The notes: generated by a model not told the origin, from the letters alone. A stretch of 64,000 bases of DNA from Chthonomonas sp. (GCA_016788425.1 JAEURQ010000004.1:372001-436000), one strand, 5' to 3'; positions 45,634 through 54,065 are shown, counted from the stretch's first letter. Made by a program: numbers and translations.

Positions 45634-46306
45634 TCTGTACTTCTTGGATTGCAACGCAGATTTCGTGACGCAACTGCTTCCAGTCTATGAGCTGGAAATG
45701 CAATTCTGTAAGCACGAACCCATGGCAGGCAGTTGGTCTGTGCCTGACCTGACGATCAATACGAGAAGAGTAAGAAAGGCTGACACAGTGAGCTGGATGT
45801 TGGAGGCACCGGTGGTTTCCGAAAGGGCGTTTCAATTGCTTCGGCACCTTATTGAACCGTCCGCCGAGGTGTTGCCGTTACCGGACATTTCTGGCAGTAA
45901 ATACTTTGCTCTTAACGTACTTCACCAACAAAGTGACATACGTATTGCAGTGCAACATGGATCGCCTGTAGAATTCCCACGCCTTTCGAGCGAGTTCCAT
46001 GATGGTGCCGGAATTAGTCAGGTGCCGTTAGGTTGCAACACACCTGTTGTGACTAGCGAATTCGTCGAAGTTGTAATCGCAAACCACCTTACTGGCTTTA
46101 CATTCCCGAACCATCAAACGCCAAAACTGAGAAGTATTCTGCGCGAGGCCATCTGCACCATGCGCCCGGACGCTCTTTTCATGCCGAAGGGCAGCAAGGG
46201 GCTGATCACTCGCCCCCTCCTCGACGAGCCCAAACTCAAGGTCTACCAGAAATACTGGGCATACATGGAGGGCCAGGGTATTCTTTTGCGAGACATGTTC
46301 GTTTGA
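45620..46306 (+). CDS. Putative immunity protein, Imm11/DUF1629-like
   Basis: The 228-residue protein overlaps the toxin end by 14 nt, the usual position of a cognate immunity gene. PVVSERAFQLLRHLIEPSAEVLPLP then YFALNVLHQQSDI, and later VVTSEFVEVVIANHLTGFTF, fit the Imm11 (DUF1629) family, whose members neutralise various polymorphic toxins. ATG at 45620 is preferred to the TTG at 45599. It should protect against the AHH domain, but this is context-based. Confidence 0.7.
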   Translation: MLTSSLYFLDCNADFVTQLLPVYELEMQFCKHEPMAGSWSVPDLTINTRRVRKADTVSWMLEAPVVSERAFQLLRHLIEPSAEVLPLPDISGSKYFALNVLHQQSDIRIAVQHGSPVEFPRLSSEFHDGAGISQVPLGCNTPVVTSEFVEVVIANHLTGFTFPNHQTPKLRSILREAICTMRPDALFMPKGSKGLITRPLLDEPKLKVYQKYWAYMEGQGILLRDMFV

Positions 46307-46321
46307 TAACGGCAAGGGAGG

Positions 46322-46816
46322 ATGGCAGCAAAACCACGAATCGAGCGGGGGACCGTGTTCTCCGTAGACCTAGAAGGGCAAGGGTTTGCTGGTTGTTTGG
46401 TAACCCACCGCGGGAAACCGTTTCTACGCGTTGTTGCTTCTCCCTCCCACTACATTGAGCCTCCTACCTTGAATGCGGTCATTGACGACATCGATAAGCA
46501 AGGCATTGGGTTTAGCGCAATCATTGTTGATAAAGGGTTTAAGATGGGCTTGTTTACAGTGGTCGGGTCGGGAATAGTGCCGACGCGCTACGAAAAACTT
46601 CCTCTTTTCCAGTATGCTCATTTCGTCGCCGAGTACTCGGACGAGACATTGGAGATGGTTGGGTTCATGGATTATGCTCCAGCCGGAGAGCAGGTCTTTG
46701 CCATGATGATGTTGCCGCCTTGGGGCCTTGTGAATTGCCTCAGGTGCCTTCTCGTTGAACGGACCCACTATTGGGATCCCACGGAGGGCCTTTGCCCAAT
46801 CGAAGCACGCCAATGA
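46322..46816 (+). CDS. Putative immunity protein, paralogue A
   Basis: The 164-residue protein has the opening RIERGTVFSVDLEGQGFAG, then GIGFSAIIVDKGFKMGLF and LPPWGLVNCLRCLLVE. It is clearly related to the gene at 50056-50580. The N-terminal strand pattern recalls Imm26-type proteins, but I cannot assign it safely. No signal peptide, so cytoplasmic. It follows the Imm11-like gene by 15 nt and its stop overlaps the next start. Confidence 0.6.
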   Translation: MAAKPRIERGTVFSVDLEGQGFAGCLVTHRGKPFLRVVASPSHYIEPPTLNAVIDDIDKQGIGFSAIIVDKGFKMGLFTVVGSGIVPTRYEKLPLFQYAHFVAEYSDETLEMVGFMDYAPAGEQVFAMMMLPPWGLVNCLRCLLVERTHYWDPTEGLCPIEARQ

Positions 46817-47196
46817 TACAAAATAGAAGCCGGCGACTGATAGTGAGCCTGCTAGCCCTTTTGTGTGTTAGTCTAGCAGTCGTACTGTATCCTGCGTTCT
46901 TTCCCGCAAGAAACAGACCTAGTCATGGACTACAAACTACGCAACAAGGTCTTGAGTATCTTGCCGCATGGGACCGGCTTGCACGGCTGACAGGAGTCAG
47001 TCCGTCACCCGAGCGTGTTGAGCAAGAGCTGGAACAGCGTTCCAAATCTCGTGTTCCCGTCGAGTTTCGTCTGCTGGTCCCACCGGGCACGCCCTACAAG
47101 ACCGTTCATGGGAAGACACCAGTGGTTCGCGTGACCAGCATCAACTCTACGGTAGTCTGGCGGTTTGATGGAAGTGAACAGAAGGTTGGAAAGTAG
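46813..47196 (+). CDS. Small membrane-anchored unknown
   Basis: The 127-residue protein begins MIQNRSRRLIVSLLALLCVS then LAVVLYPAFF, a single membrane anchor with the remainder outside the membrane. No family recognised. ATG overlaps the stop of paralogue A (ATGA), so the two are translationally coupled. Role unknown, possibly envelope-side protection. Confidence 0.6.
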   Translation: MIQNRSRRLIVSLLALLCVSLAVVLYPAFFPARNRPSHGLQTTQQGLEYLAAWDRLARLTGVSPSPERVEQELEQRSKSRVPVEFRLLVPPGTPYKTVHGKTPVVRVTSINSTVVWRFDGSEQKVGK

Positions 47197-47347
47197 TGGG
47201 TGCGTTGCGGTAACCTTGAGGTCGGGGAAAATGAGTTGGGCCAGGTTTAGCGTATTTCCATGGGCTACGCTACTGATGGTGCAAATAGTTCAGCGACATT
47301 TCCGCGACCAAGCTAGGTCTAATTCCAGAAAATCCGGTGCCATTCCG

Positions 47348-48112
47348 ATGAAGATGATACTCCTGCTATTCGCCACTGGGTTCGGTTACCCTGACGCCAT
47401 AGCAGATACCGCTCGCGTTTGGTATTGTCCATTTGGAATCAATGTAAACAATGGAGTTAACTCCAGGTTGATCGAGGATTGGCATGAGCTTACCTCTCTG
47501 ATAGGAGACAGTGGATTGAGACTAGAGGAGATTGCTAAAACAGGGCAAAAGTCTAAGGAGTTTCGAGATTGGGATGTTCGAATCAAGTTGCTGCACAAGG
47601 GTACGACAACTCTGATTGACGGACTTGGAAATGTTAAACGTGGGAAGCTGGTGACAACCTTACCGCAATCGTCTATGCTTGATCTACAAGCATACCTAGT
47701 CAAGACATTCCCTCCTAAAGTCGTTGATGTGGAGTTCAGTCCACACAGAAAGTTTCCACGGGCTCCCAGGAACTATAAACCTGTAGTTGTTTACAAGCCT
47801 GGCGCCTTTAGTGAAACAGATGCTCGCGATGTCTATGATGTTACGAGCCTTGTTAAGGAACATCGAAATGATATTTACAATATCCTTAGCACGAAAGGCC
47901 TAGCTGCTCAGTTCGATGCAAGCAGCGTGTGGCTTTTAGTCGTTGACCACCAAACCGGACTAGTGGAGGTCGATACATCGGGTAATTGTCGTAACAAAGG
48001 AGAGACGTGGGCAATGTCTCCGGGCTTTCTAAAGCACCTTAAAAACAAGATTATTTGGAGCATTCCCGGACGCCCTCAAAATCCACAGCTCTTTGGCTTA
48101 CGAACCAAGTAA
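47348..48112 (+). CDS. Secreted unknown protein
   Basis: From ATG 47348 the 254-residue product starts MKMILLLFATGFGYPDAIA, a signal peptide with cleavage likely after IA. No family recognised. The frame is open upstream to 47165 and an ATG at 47231 has a better GAGG-type site, so the N-terminus is uncertain. Contains KVVDVEFSPHRKFPRAPRNYKPVVVYKPG near the middle. Part of the run of envelope proteins in the toxin island. Confidence 0.55.
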   Translation: MKMILLLFATGFGYPDAIADTARVWYCPFGINVNNGVNSRLIEDWHELTSLIGDSGLRLEEIAKTGQKSKEFRDWDVRIKLLHKGTTTLIDGLGNVKRGKLVTTLPQSSMLDLQAYLVKTFPPKVVDVEFSPHRKFPRAPRNYKPVVVYKPGAFSETDARDVYDVTSLVKEHRNDIYNILSTKGLAAQFDASSVWLLVVDHQTGLVEVDTSGNCRNKGETWAMSPGFLKHLKNKIIWSIPGRPQNPQLFGLRTK

Positions 48113-48210
48113 ACTGGAGCATCAAGTGACAAGCGGCATCCACGACGTAGATTCTTGTTCGAAGGCGGACCTGTTGTCTACAATGGCCATGGGTAAGGGG
48201 GCGCACTAGG

Positions 48211-48672
48211 ATGAATTCCAATCGCAGTCTGCTTTCCTCGGTACTGATTCTTTCCGTAGTTGGATGTTCAACTGGTGATCCGTGGAACGACTATACGAGC
48301 GACAGAGTTCTAAGGACATGGACCGATCCAAAGAACTCGAAGGTCACGGTGAGCCTGGTGAATAGCGTGATGGAGGAAAAGGTCTTACGGCACCTCGTGA
48401 TATCTTCCCCAGAAGCATGGAAAGTTATCCTCCGCATGTCAATCAATTACCAGATGAGTCCTTATAAGCCGATGGTTTCCGTTCGGTGGAAGGGCGATTC
48501 CGTCCACATATCTTGCCATGGTTATCGCATTTATAGGTTCAATGAAGGATTCGTGACGAGCGATTTTCCAGTTGACAATAAGAGGAGCTTAAGCGTCGCT
48601 CTTACAATCGATCCCGTGGCGATGAAGCCGCAGGGAACAACATTTGAGTACTTGGACAATACTGCAAGGTAA
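48211..48672 (+). CDS. Putative lipoprotein, unknown
   Basis: The 153-residue protein begins MNSNRSLLSSVLILSVVGCS; the lipobox SVVGC places the acylated cysteine at residue 19. The mature part is mostly beta-like (VTVSLVNSVMEEKVL, MVSVRWKGDSVHISC). No family recognised. Upstream 48113-48210 has no clear gene. Confidence 0.6.
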   Translation: MNSNRSLLSSVLILSVVGCSTGDPWNDYTSDRVLRTWTDPKNSKVTVSLVNSVMEEKVLRHLVISSPEAWKVILRMSINYQMSPYKPMVSVRWKGDSVHISCHGYRIYRFNEGFVTSDFPVDNKRSLSVALTIDPVAMKPQGTTFEYLDNTAR

Positions 48673-48687
48673 GGCGGAGGAACCAAG

Positions 48688-49104
48688 ATGAGAAGTACAG
48701 CCAAGGTCATTATTCTGTCGGTAGCGATCGGTCTTGTTGCGCTTCTGCTCCTCAATGCTAAGGTCAACCTGCCAGCGAGTGGAAAGCCGGATGAATCTAG
48801 GAGAGATGTTGCTACCTGGCTCAACCTGTTCCAGATCTACATGGTAGATCATGAAGAATTCGAGACTCTGTCTATGCCACCAACTGTGACCATTGCGGAG
48901 CTCGCGGACAAGTCGCTGCGATCTGATGACTCGCAAAGAGAGCGAGTCAAGTTCGAACTATTGAAGAAGATGATTTGGTCAACGGAGAATCGAGGCAAAC
49001 GAATAAGGGACTTAAGCGGCAACGCCCCCATCATAGTCTTTCAAGGAGAGAAGTTTACAAAGGTTCTCCTGAACAACGGAGAGATCATGAGTAGTGAGCT
49101 CTAA
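48688..49104 (+). CDS. Membrane-anchored unknown
   Basis: The 138-residue product has one N-terminal helix (AKVIILSVAIGLVALLLL) and a soluble tail with helical segments (WLNLFQIYMVDHEEFETL). It is preceded by AAGGCGGAGGAACC-like sequence with GGAGG. No family recognised. 15 nt after the lipoprotein gene, so probably one transcript. Confidence 0.6.
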   Translation: MRSTAKVIILSVAIGLVALLLLNAKVNLPASGKPDESRRDVATWLNLFQIYMVDHEEFETLSMPPTVTIAELADKSLRSDDSQRERVKFELLKKMIWSTENRGKRIRDLSGNAPIIVFQGEKFTKVLLNNGEIMSSEL

Positions 49105-49147
49105 CGCATGGTGTAGGCTGTTGGCATTGTTTCGCTAAGGATGATCG

Positions 49148-49912
49148 TTGATTTACGAGCTCAATTTCGTTGAACCGGCGGGCATTCCACCCGCGCCGGA
49201 CGTTGGCCTCAAGCAGCGCGTCCCTCGCATGGTCTGTTCTGCCGGACATGTCAGTGCCTGGAGCGTCTCTCTTCCGCATTTTCGTGGGAAGGAAGCGCCT
49301 GCTGCCCTGATGATGCAAATCGAGGCGGCGAACAGAAAGTTTGAAGAGGCGTTTAGCTCGAGTTACTTCGCCACCCTGATCGACAATCTTGACCTGGTTG
49401 ATGATTTTGAAGCGAATGCTAGTTTGTCGGGCCCCGAGTTCAGAGAACTCGTAATGAAGTTGCGTCCGCTGTTAACTCCGACAAGTGTAGAGCTCATCCG
49501 GCCCGCTGCTCGACTTGGCCCGGCTGTCTTCAGCAGTGCGATTTCGATGCCGGCGGATTGGATTTGGGATTGCTCAGGGATGATGGTGAGTAAGGTTGTG
49601 GCGAAGTAGATTGCGTCATTGAGCTTGCACCAGTTGGATTTGGTCCCGGCTCACACTCGGCCGGGAACTCCCGAATGGTTCGAAGTTGTCATACACGGTA
49701 CGATAAAAAATGTAACGTCAACAGATCATGAATTCAATTGTTCGGTATGTGGTCAACACGTTCGCACTGGTTACCTCAGAGCACGTGACATTGGGGATTC
49801 GAATGGCCTCGACATCTTTCGAGTCTGGGGTCGCAGCACAATCTATGTTACAGAGAGGTTTCGGCAGTTCGTTCTTGGTCAAGGTTGGCGGGGACTCTCC
49901 TTTGAAAGGTGA
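49148..49912 (+). pseudogene. Double-CXXCG (SitI6-like) immunity gene with in-frame stop
   Basis: One continuous 255-codon frame starts at TTG (LIYELNFVEPAG) and ends at 49912 but is split by one TAG at 49607-49609. The N-terminal half (RELVMKLRPLL and the Leu-Thr-Pro stretch) and the C-terminal half (FNCSVCGQHV, LDIFRVWG, IYVTERFRQF) match the double-CXXCG family, known from Myxococcus SitI6 immunity proteins. The first CXXCG has decayed to CSAGH while CSVCG survives. TTG follows AAGGA. Either a broken gene or a readthrough case. Confidence 0.7.
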
Positions 49913-50055
49913 CTTCGAAATAAATGATGTCATAGTTACGTCGTTGGTCTGCGGGTAGATTTCAAAAGATAGTACGATAGGTGGATCGCGCGTTACTGTC
50001 CCGGAAGGGGGCTATAAGCGTTAGAGTTGACGGCGAGGCTAGGAGGGTAAAAGGC

Positions 50056-50580
50056 ATGGGGAAGAGGCTGCGAATTGAACGAGGAACCGTCTTCTCGGTG
50101 GATTTAGAACGGCAAGGCTTTGCTGGCGGACTTGTTACCCATCGCGGAAAGCAGCTCTTGAGGGTGGTCGCTTCACCTGTCCATTATCCATGTCGACCGA
50201 ACGCGCAAGCGGTCGTCTCGGACATCGACCGGCTTGGAATCGGGTTCAGCGCGATAATCGTGGACAAGGGATTTCAGATAGGATTGTTTGAAGTGCTCGG
50301 GTGTGAGTTAGTACCATTGCGTTGTCAGTCGCTTCCGCTGTTCTACTCAGCCCAAGATATTGTGCAGTATTCAGAGGAGTCGCTCGATACCTGTTGGATC
50401 GTCGAGAACCCACCAAATGGCGCTCCGATTTTCGAAAAATTGTTACTACCGCCATGGGGCTTCGCGAATTGCCTCAGATATATTCTCGTTGACAAAACGC
50501 ACTATTGGGAACCCGCGATGGGTATTCTTCCTCTTGATCAGAGTCTGTGTGCAAGCCCTGGTGGCGCGGATCAGGATTAG
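50056..50580 (+). CDS. Putative immunity protein, paralogue B
   Basis: The 174-residue protein (ATG at 50056 after AGGAGGGTAAAAGGC) is a close paralogue of 46322-46816: RIERGTVFSVDLERQGFAGGL, GIGFSAIIVDKGFQIGLF, LLPPWGFANCLRYILVDKTHYW. More than half identical by eye. The C-terminus is ten residues longer. Duplication within an immunity array is typical of polymorphic toxin loci. Confidence 0.6.
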   Translation: MGKRLRIERGTVFSVDLERQGFAGGLVTHRGKQLLRVVASPVHYPCRPNAQAVVSDIDRLGIGFSAIIVDKGFQIGLFEVLGCELVPLRCQSLPLFYSAQDIVQYSEESLDTCWIVENPPNGAPIFEKLLLPPWGFANCLRYILVDKTHYWEPAMGILPLDQSLCASPGGADQD

Positions 50581-50586
50581 GAATAC

Positions 50587-50676
50587 ATGCACGGATCCTG
50601 GACGTGGATAGTAGCGGGCTTCGTGGCTGGCGCAGTGGTCCTATGGGTAGCATTCGAAAGGAGGCGTCGGGATTGA
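50587..50676 (+). CDS. Single-pass membrane mini-protein, 29 residues
   Basis: ATG at 50587, just after paralogue B, encodes MHGSWTWIVAGFVAGAVVLW followed by VAFERRRRD, one membrane helix with a basic cytoplasmic tail, ending TGA. Too short for ordinary gene calling. No ribosome site is strong; it may be co-translated. Possibly a real small membrane protein. Confidence 0.4.
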   Translation: MHGSWTWIVAGFVAGAVVLWVAFERRRRD

Positions 50677-50757
50677 ATCGAGGTGGCTGCCATGAGAAAC
50701 CTTTTAGGCATTTGCTCAAATGACCTTTAGGAGTAGGCTTTCCGGCAGGAGGAAACC

Positions 50758-51375
50758 ATGATTCTGTACACTCTGTATCCGATCGGTGACCTGGCTGGTT
50801 GGCCAAAAGCGGAGTTGCGAAAGTGCTACAAGCATTACGTCGCCAACCTCCACTCATCCGTTCAGGCTTCGTTGGAGCAGTTGTCAGGGACCTTCGGAAT
50901 CGACCTCGTGAACTGCACATCTGAGGAGCGGGTTGCCGCACTAGAGAAGCTTTTCTATGAGCAAGCGAAGTGGCGAGCACCATCCAAAGAAGAAGTGGAT
51001 GCGATGCTGGAGCGCTTTAGATTGTCAGGCATTCCTCACGGACTAGAGCACATTGCTGAAGGGCCTGTGATTTGTGATGAGACGAAGCATCTCGCTTATA
51101 CGATAGGCGACATCCTCATGGTCGAGATTTTGGCTCGCTCACCGGATTTAAGGCTAGAGCACTGCCTCGGGTCTCCTAGGAACGTATTATTCGGCTTACC
51201 TGTCTTAAGAGGCTCGACACACATGGCATACAACATGTCTTTCGATCTCATCGGCTGCGTGTGGCGTGCGATCGGTAAGGGCAAGGGACCACGATTTGAA
51301 CAGGTCATCAAGGTTGCAAGCCATTACATGCGAACCTTGGAGCCAATGCCAAACGGAGAAAATCTGAACCACTAA
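50758..51375 (+). CDS. Hypothetical protein
   Basis: The 205-residue soluble protein with AGGAGGAAACC before the ATG, an excellent ribosome site. No family recognised. It is rich in helices (ELRKCYKHYVANLHSSVQASL) with a later GDILMVEILARSPDLRLEH. Position in the immunity array suggests a related role (inference). Confidence 0.6.
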   Translation: MILYTLYPIGDLAGWPKAELRKCYKHYVANLHSSVQASLEQLSGTFGIDLVNCTSEERVAALEKLFYEQAKWRAPSKEEVDAMLERFRLSGIPHGLEHIAEGPVICDETKHLAYTIGDILMVEILARSPDLRLEHCLGSPRNVLFGLPVLRGSTHMAYNMSFDLIGCVWRAIGKGKGPRFEQVIKVASHYMRTLEPMPNGENLNH

Positions 51376-51470
51376 GTCATGGTACAGTGACTCAAGAGTT
51401 CGCGCCAGCCGGTCACTGATTTGGACGCAAGGCGATTGAGGAGAAGAAAGTAAGGGAGAGATTCGAAGAA

Positions 51471-51890
51471 ATGCCACGTAAACGCGAAATGAAAACTCCG
51501 GGCCATGTCATGGCAAGGGAAATTCAAAATTGGTTTGTGGAACAGGGTTTTCAGAGACTGGGCGTATGCTGCACATTGCACCGGTCGCCGTGGCTGTACC
51601 TTGTGGATATCGGGCTCTCGCGCATAATTCAGCCACCATTGGTCAACTTGTCGGTCTGGATCTTGTACGGAGACGATATTAATCCGAAATCACGGACAGG
51701 TTTGCGGAAGGTGCCCATGGTCTTGGAAAGTTCTCCCATGTGGTTTCTGCCTCCAGAAGTACACAAGCCGTTTCACTTTATTCTTAATAACCTCGCGCTC
51801 GACAAGGGACCAGAGCTTGACGCACAGATACGTTTTGTGAGGTCGGTCCTTGACGAGTACTACCCTCCTCTGTTTGACAGAGAGCCTTGA
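51471..51890 (+). CDS. Putative immunity protein, DUF4304-like
   Basis: The 139-residue product (PRKREMKTPGHVMAREIQNWF, then PWLYLVDIGLSRI and LVNLSVWILYGDD) resembles DUF4304 proteins, frequent as immunity proteins, but the match is only by pattern. No signal peptide. The last gene of the AT-richer island. Confidence 0.45.
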   Translation: MPRKREMKTPGHVMAREIQNWFVEQGFQRLGVCCTLHRSPWLYLVDIGLSRIIQPPLVNLSVWILYGDDINPKSRTGLRKVPMVLESSPMWFLPPEVHKPFHFILNNLALDKGPELDAQIRFVRSVLDEYYPPLFDREP

Positions 51891-52039
51891 CCTCGCGATG
51901 TTCAGGGGCCGCATGGGTGAACGACTCCCAGGCTATGGCATTGTCTCGGGCATGCTCAAGCTCATTCCTGAGTAGAGTGTGTTGATACTAGCCGCGTCCT
52001 ACGAATAAAAGCAGACTTAGAGTAAAGAAACAAACAACC

Positions 52040-52438
52040 ATGCCAAACGATAGCGACCACATTATCTTCAGTTCGACCGCGTTTCCAATCGTGCCGGGCG
52101 AGGATGCCCACACCAACCCGGGCGTGTTTGGCACGAGCCTGGCCACCTGGTTGGCGACTGAGCTTCGCGCCAAATACACGGTCGAGGACGAGTTTATCCC
52201 CGAAGGGTTTGGTTACCTTGTGAATGTGCAGTTTCCGAAGGGCAGCGTGTATGTCGTCTGCACGTCCACGGATGAGAACGCCGACGAATGGCGCGTGTTC
52301 ACGCTTATCGATGGCGGCATCTTCCGCAAGCTGTTAAATCGCATGGTTTCCATCGAGGAAAGGGATGAGGTGTTCAAGTTTGTGCGCGAGAAAGTTATTG
52401 CGCACCCCGGCACCACCGCCTGGGAAGATGATTGTTAA
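52040..52438 (+). CDS. Hypothetical protein
   Basis: The 132-residue soluble protein of unknown family: FSSTAFPIVPGEDAHTNPGVFG, then LVNVQFPKGSVYVVC. The base composition returns to the GC-rich genome average here, so it probably lies outside the island. No ribosome site is obvious. The gap 51891-52039 has no supported gene. Confidence 0.55.
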   Translation: MPNDSDHIIFSSTAFPIVPGEDAHTNPGVFGTSLATWLATELRAKYTVEDEFIPEGFGYLVNVQFPKGSVYVVCTSTDENADEWRVFTLIDGGIFRKLLNRMVSIEERDEVFKFVREKVIAHPGTTAWEDDC

Positions 52439-52454
52439 CCGCTAGCAAACCGAC

Positions 52455-52703
52455 CTAAGGTCGAACTGTAGTCAGAGTTAGCGCAACCGTCCAAGGTAAG
52501 CCGGTGCTGGCATCGGGAATTTCCGAAATGGTTATGGTGTGGGGAACGGCGGCCTGCACGCCGCCAAAGAATCCAGTTTGCGTGGTTCGGGCGAGCAACG
52601 TTTGGCGGTCGGCGGTCACCACCAACACCTCAATTTGTTCAATGGGCGACTCCGCGGTGTAGGTGTATTCGCACTCGGGGGCGGCGAAAGCGCGAGTTTG
52701 CAT
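52455..52703 (-). CDS. Small hypothetical protein
   Basis: The 82-residue product (QTRAFAAPECEYTYTAESPIEQIEVLV and so on) has a beta-strand pattern but no known family. Its ATG (52701-52703 on the minus strand) shares CATG with the start of the divergent membrane protein. Stops 17 nt from the upstream hypothetical gene. Confidence 0.5.
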   Translation of the reverse strand: MQTRAFAAPECEYTYTAESPIEQIEVLVVTADRQTLLARTTQTGFFGGVQAAVPHTITISEIPDASTGLPWTVALTLTTVRP

Positions 52704-52971
52704 GACGAAGCTAGGTAGGATAGCTTACCGGAGCTTTGCAGTGAAACAAGTGAAGTCGAACGAAATCAGGGCAATCGCTATCCGTTTTGGGCGCGCAATT
52801 ATTGCCGGGATCGGATTTGTGTTTCTGGTTCAGATCATCTTTTCGTCCATCTATCCAATTGGCTTCGGGCCAGATAAGGTGGCCGCGATCATCGTTATCG
52901 TAGGCACTCCTCTTGTGATGGTGTTTGGCTTCCGAAAGAGGCCCGGAGATGACGGAAAACCTCAGCCGTAG
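52702..52971 (+). CDS. Small membrane protein, unknown
   Basis: The 89-residue protein begins TKLGRIAYRSFAVKQVK and has two membrane helices (IIAGIGFVFLVQIIFSSIYPI and AAIIVIVGTPLVMVFGF). ATG at 52702 is chosen; a GTG at 52741 would shorten it. Divergent from the small gene at 52455-52703 with overlapping starts. Function unknown. Confidence 0.5.
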   Translation: MTKLGRIAYRSFAVKQVKSNEIRAIAIRFGRAIIAGIGFVFLVQIIFSSIYPIGFGPDKVAAIIVIVGTPLVMVFGFRKRPGDDGKPQP

Positions 52972-53000
52972 GGCGTGCCAGCGGTCGCACATGCCCTAAG

Positions 53001-53969
53001 TCACCGCAGCGAATCCCGCGCCACGTCCACAATTACCGCCAGATGGTCGCTCGCCACGTCATCCGGAACCCACGCGTTGAGCACGGCCGCCGACCGAGGC
53101 ACGAGCACATAGTCAATCCGCTTAAAGCGTTGCCGGATCTCGATGGTGTGGCCGAGGCCCTGGCCGCCCGCCTCAAACCCATCCTGCCATTTGCTACGGA
53201 ACAGCCGGTAGGCAATTCCCTGCGGCGTGTGGTTGAAATCTCCCACCAAGAACGCGTTGCCGGGCACCACCCGATGGAGTTCCTCCGCTTGCCGACGATG
53301 CGCCGGGCCGAAGCGCAGTAGCCGCGGCAACCACTCTTCGGAGGTGGGCATATACAGGGTGTAGCCCTGCGGAACCAGGTGCACATTCCCCACCACCAGC
53401 CGCCGCCCTTTCACCTCGGCGTGGGTCAGCAGCAGCGGGCGATAGGCAAAATTGTGCGTAAGCGGTATCGAGATTTGCCGCTCCACCCGGCCTCGCACGG
53501 CGGTCAGCATCTGCCCGTCATGCGCAAATTGGTAGTCCGGCAGCCGCGCCCGCAACTCGGCAATGCGCGGACCCGGCTTGTCGTGCACGTCGGCCTCCTG
53601 CATCGTCACCACGTCCGGCTCAAATTTGCGGATGAGCTCGGCCAGGCGATCCGACCCATTGATCTGCATGAAGGCGTTCAACTGCAAAAAGCGAATCGTG
53701 CCGGCGGCCGGCTTTACCGGTCCCGCGCCCGGTCCGAAACTCGGTCGCCAATCCAGCGCGGCAAACGCCACCAGAGCCGCCGCGTAGAACCCGACCTCGC
53801 GCCATCGTTTGCGGGCCGCGGCCACCACCAGGAGCAAACCGGTTAGTACTAGCCAGACGATCGGGGGCGTCCCGTTGGCCAGGTCGCCCAGGAAAAAGCG
53901 CTCCTCGACCACGGCTTTGAGAATCAGAATGGCGAGCACCAGGCCCGGGAAGAAGTAGCGTCGCCACAC
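53001..53969 (-). CDS. Endonuclease/exonuclease/phosphatase family protein, membrane-anchored
   Basis: The 322-residue protein has two or three membrane helices first (FPGLVLAILILKAVV, IVWLVLTGLLLVVA), then the EEP fold: FLQLNAF, VVTMQEAD, VVGNVHL, LVGDFNHTP, FKRIDYVL and SDHLAVIV, the metal-binding and catalytic set of DNase I-like hydrolases. The catalytic domain would lie outside the membrane. Substrate unknown; this shape is common in uncharacterised membrane EEP proteins. Its start overlaps no gene; a PEP-CTERM gene is 96 bp upstream. Confidence 0.85.
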   Translation of the reverse strand: MWRRYFFPGLVLAILILKAVVEERFFLGDLANGTPPIVWLVLTGLLLVVAAARKRWREVGFYAAALVAFAALDWRPSFGPGAGPVKPAAGTIRFLQLNAFMQINGSDRLAELIRKFEPDVVTMQEADVHDKPGPRIAELRARLPDYQFAHDGQMLTAVRGRVERQISIPLTHNFAYRPLLLTHAEVKGRRLVVGNVHLVPQGYTLYMPTSEEWLPRLLRFGPAHRRQAEELHRVVPGNAFLVGDFNHTPQGIAYRLFRSKWQDGFEAGGQGLGHTIEIRQRFKRIDYVLVPRSAAVLNAWVPDDVASDHLAVIVDVARDSLR

Positions 53970-54011
53970 CCAAGTCTCAACCCGCCGCCGGGCGGCAAGG
54001 TTCCCAACATC

Positions 54012-54041
54012 AAAAAGGCTCCCGGCGAACCGGGAGCCTTT
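54012..54041 (-). terminator. Rho-independent terminator of the PEP-CTERM gene
   Basis: On the minus strand, AAAGGCTCCCGG / CCGGGAGCCTTT is a perfect 12-bp stem with a TTCG tetraloop, followed by a run of T. It lies 25 nt after the stop of the PEP-CTERM gene at 54066. Confidence 0.88.
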
Positions 54042-54065
54042 AAGGAGCTTAGAAGAAAGGAGCGC

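Noticed and set aside
48127-48210. A 27-codon GTG frame between two island genes
   Set aside because: No supporting signal or recognisable product.
51898-51975. A 25-codon ATG frame (RGRMGERLPGYGIV...) after the DUF4304-like gene
   Set aside because: No ribosome site, no hydrophobic segment, no similarity; probably a relic or chance.
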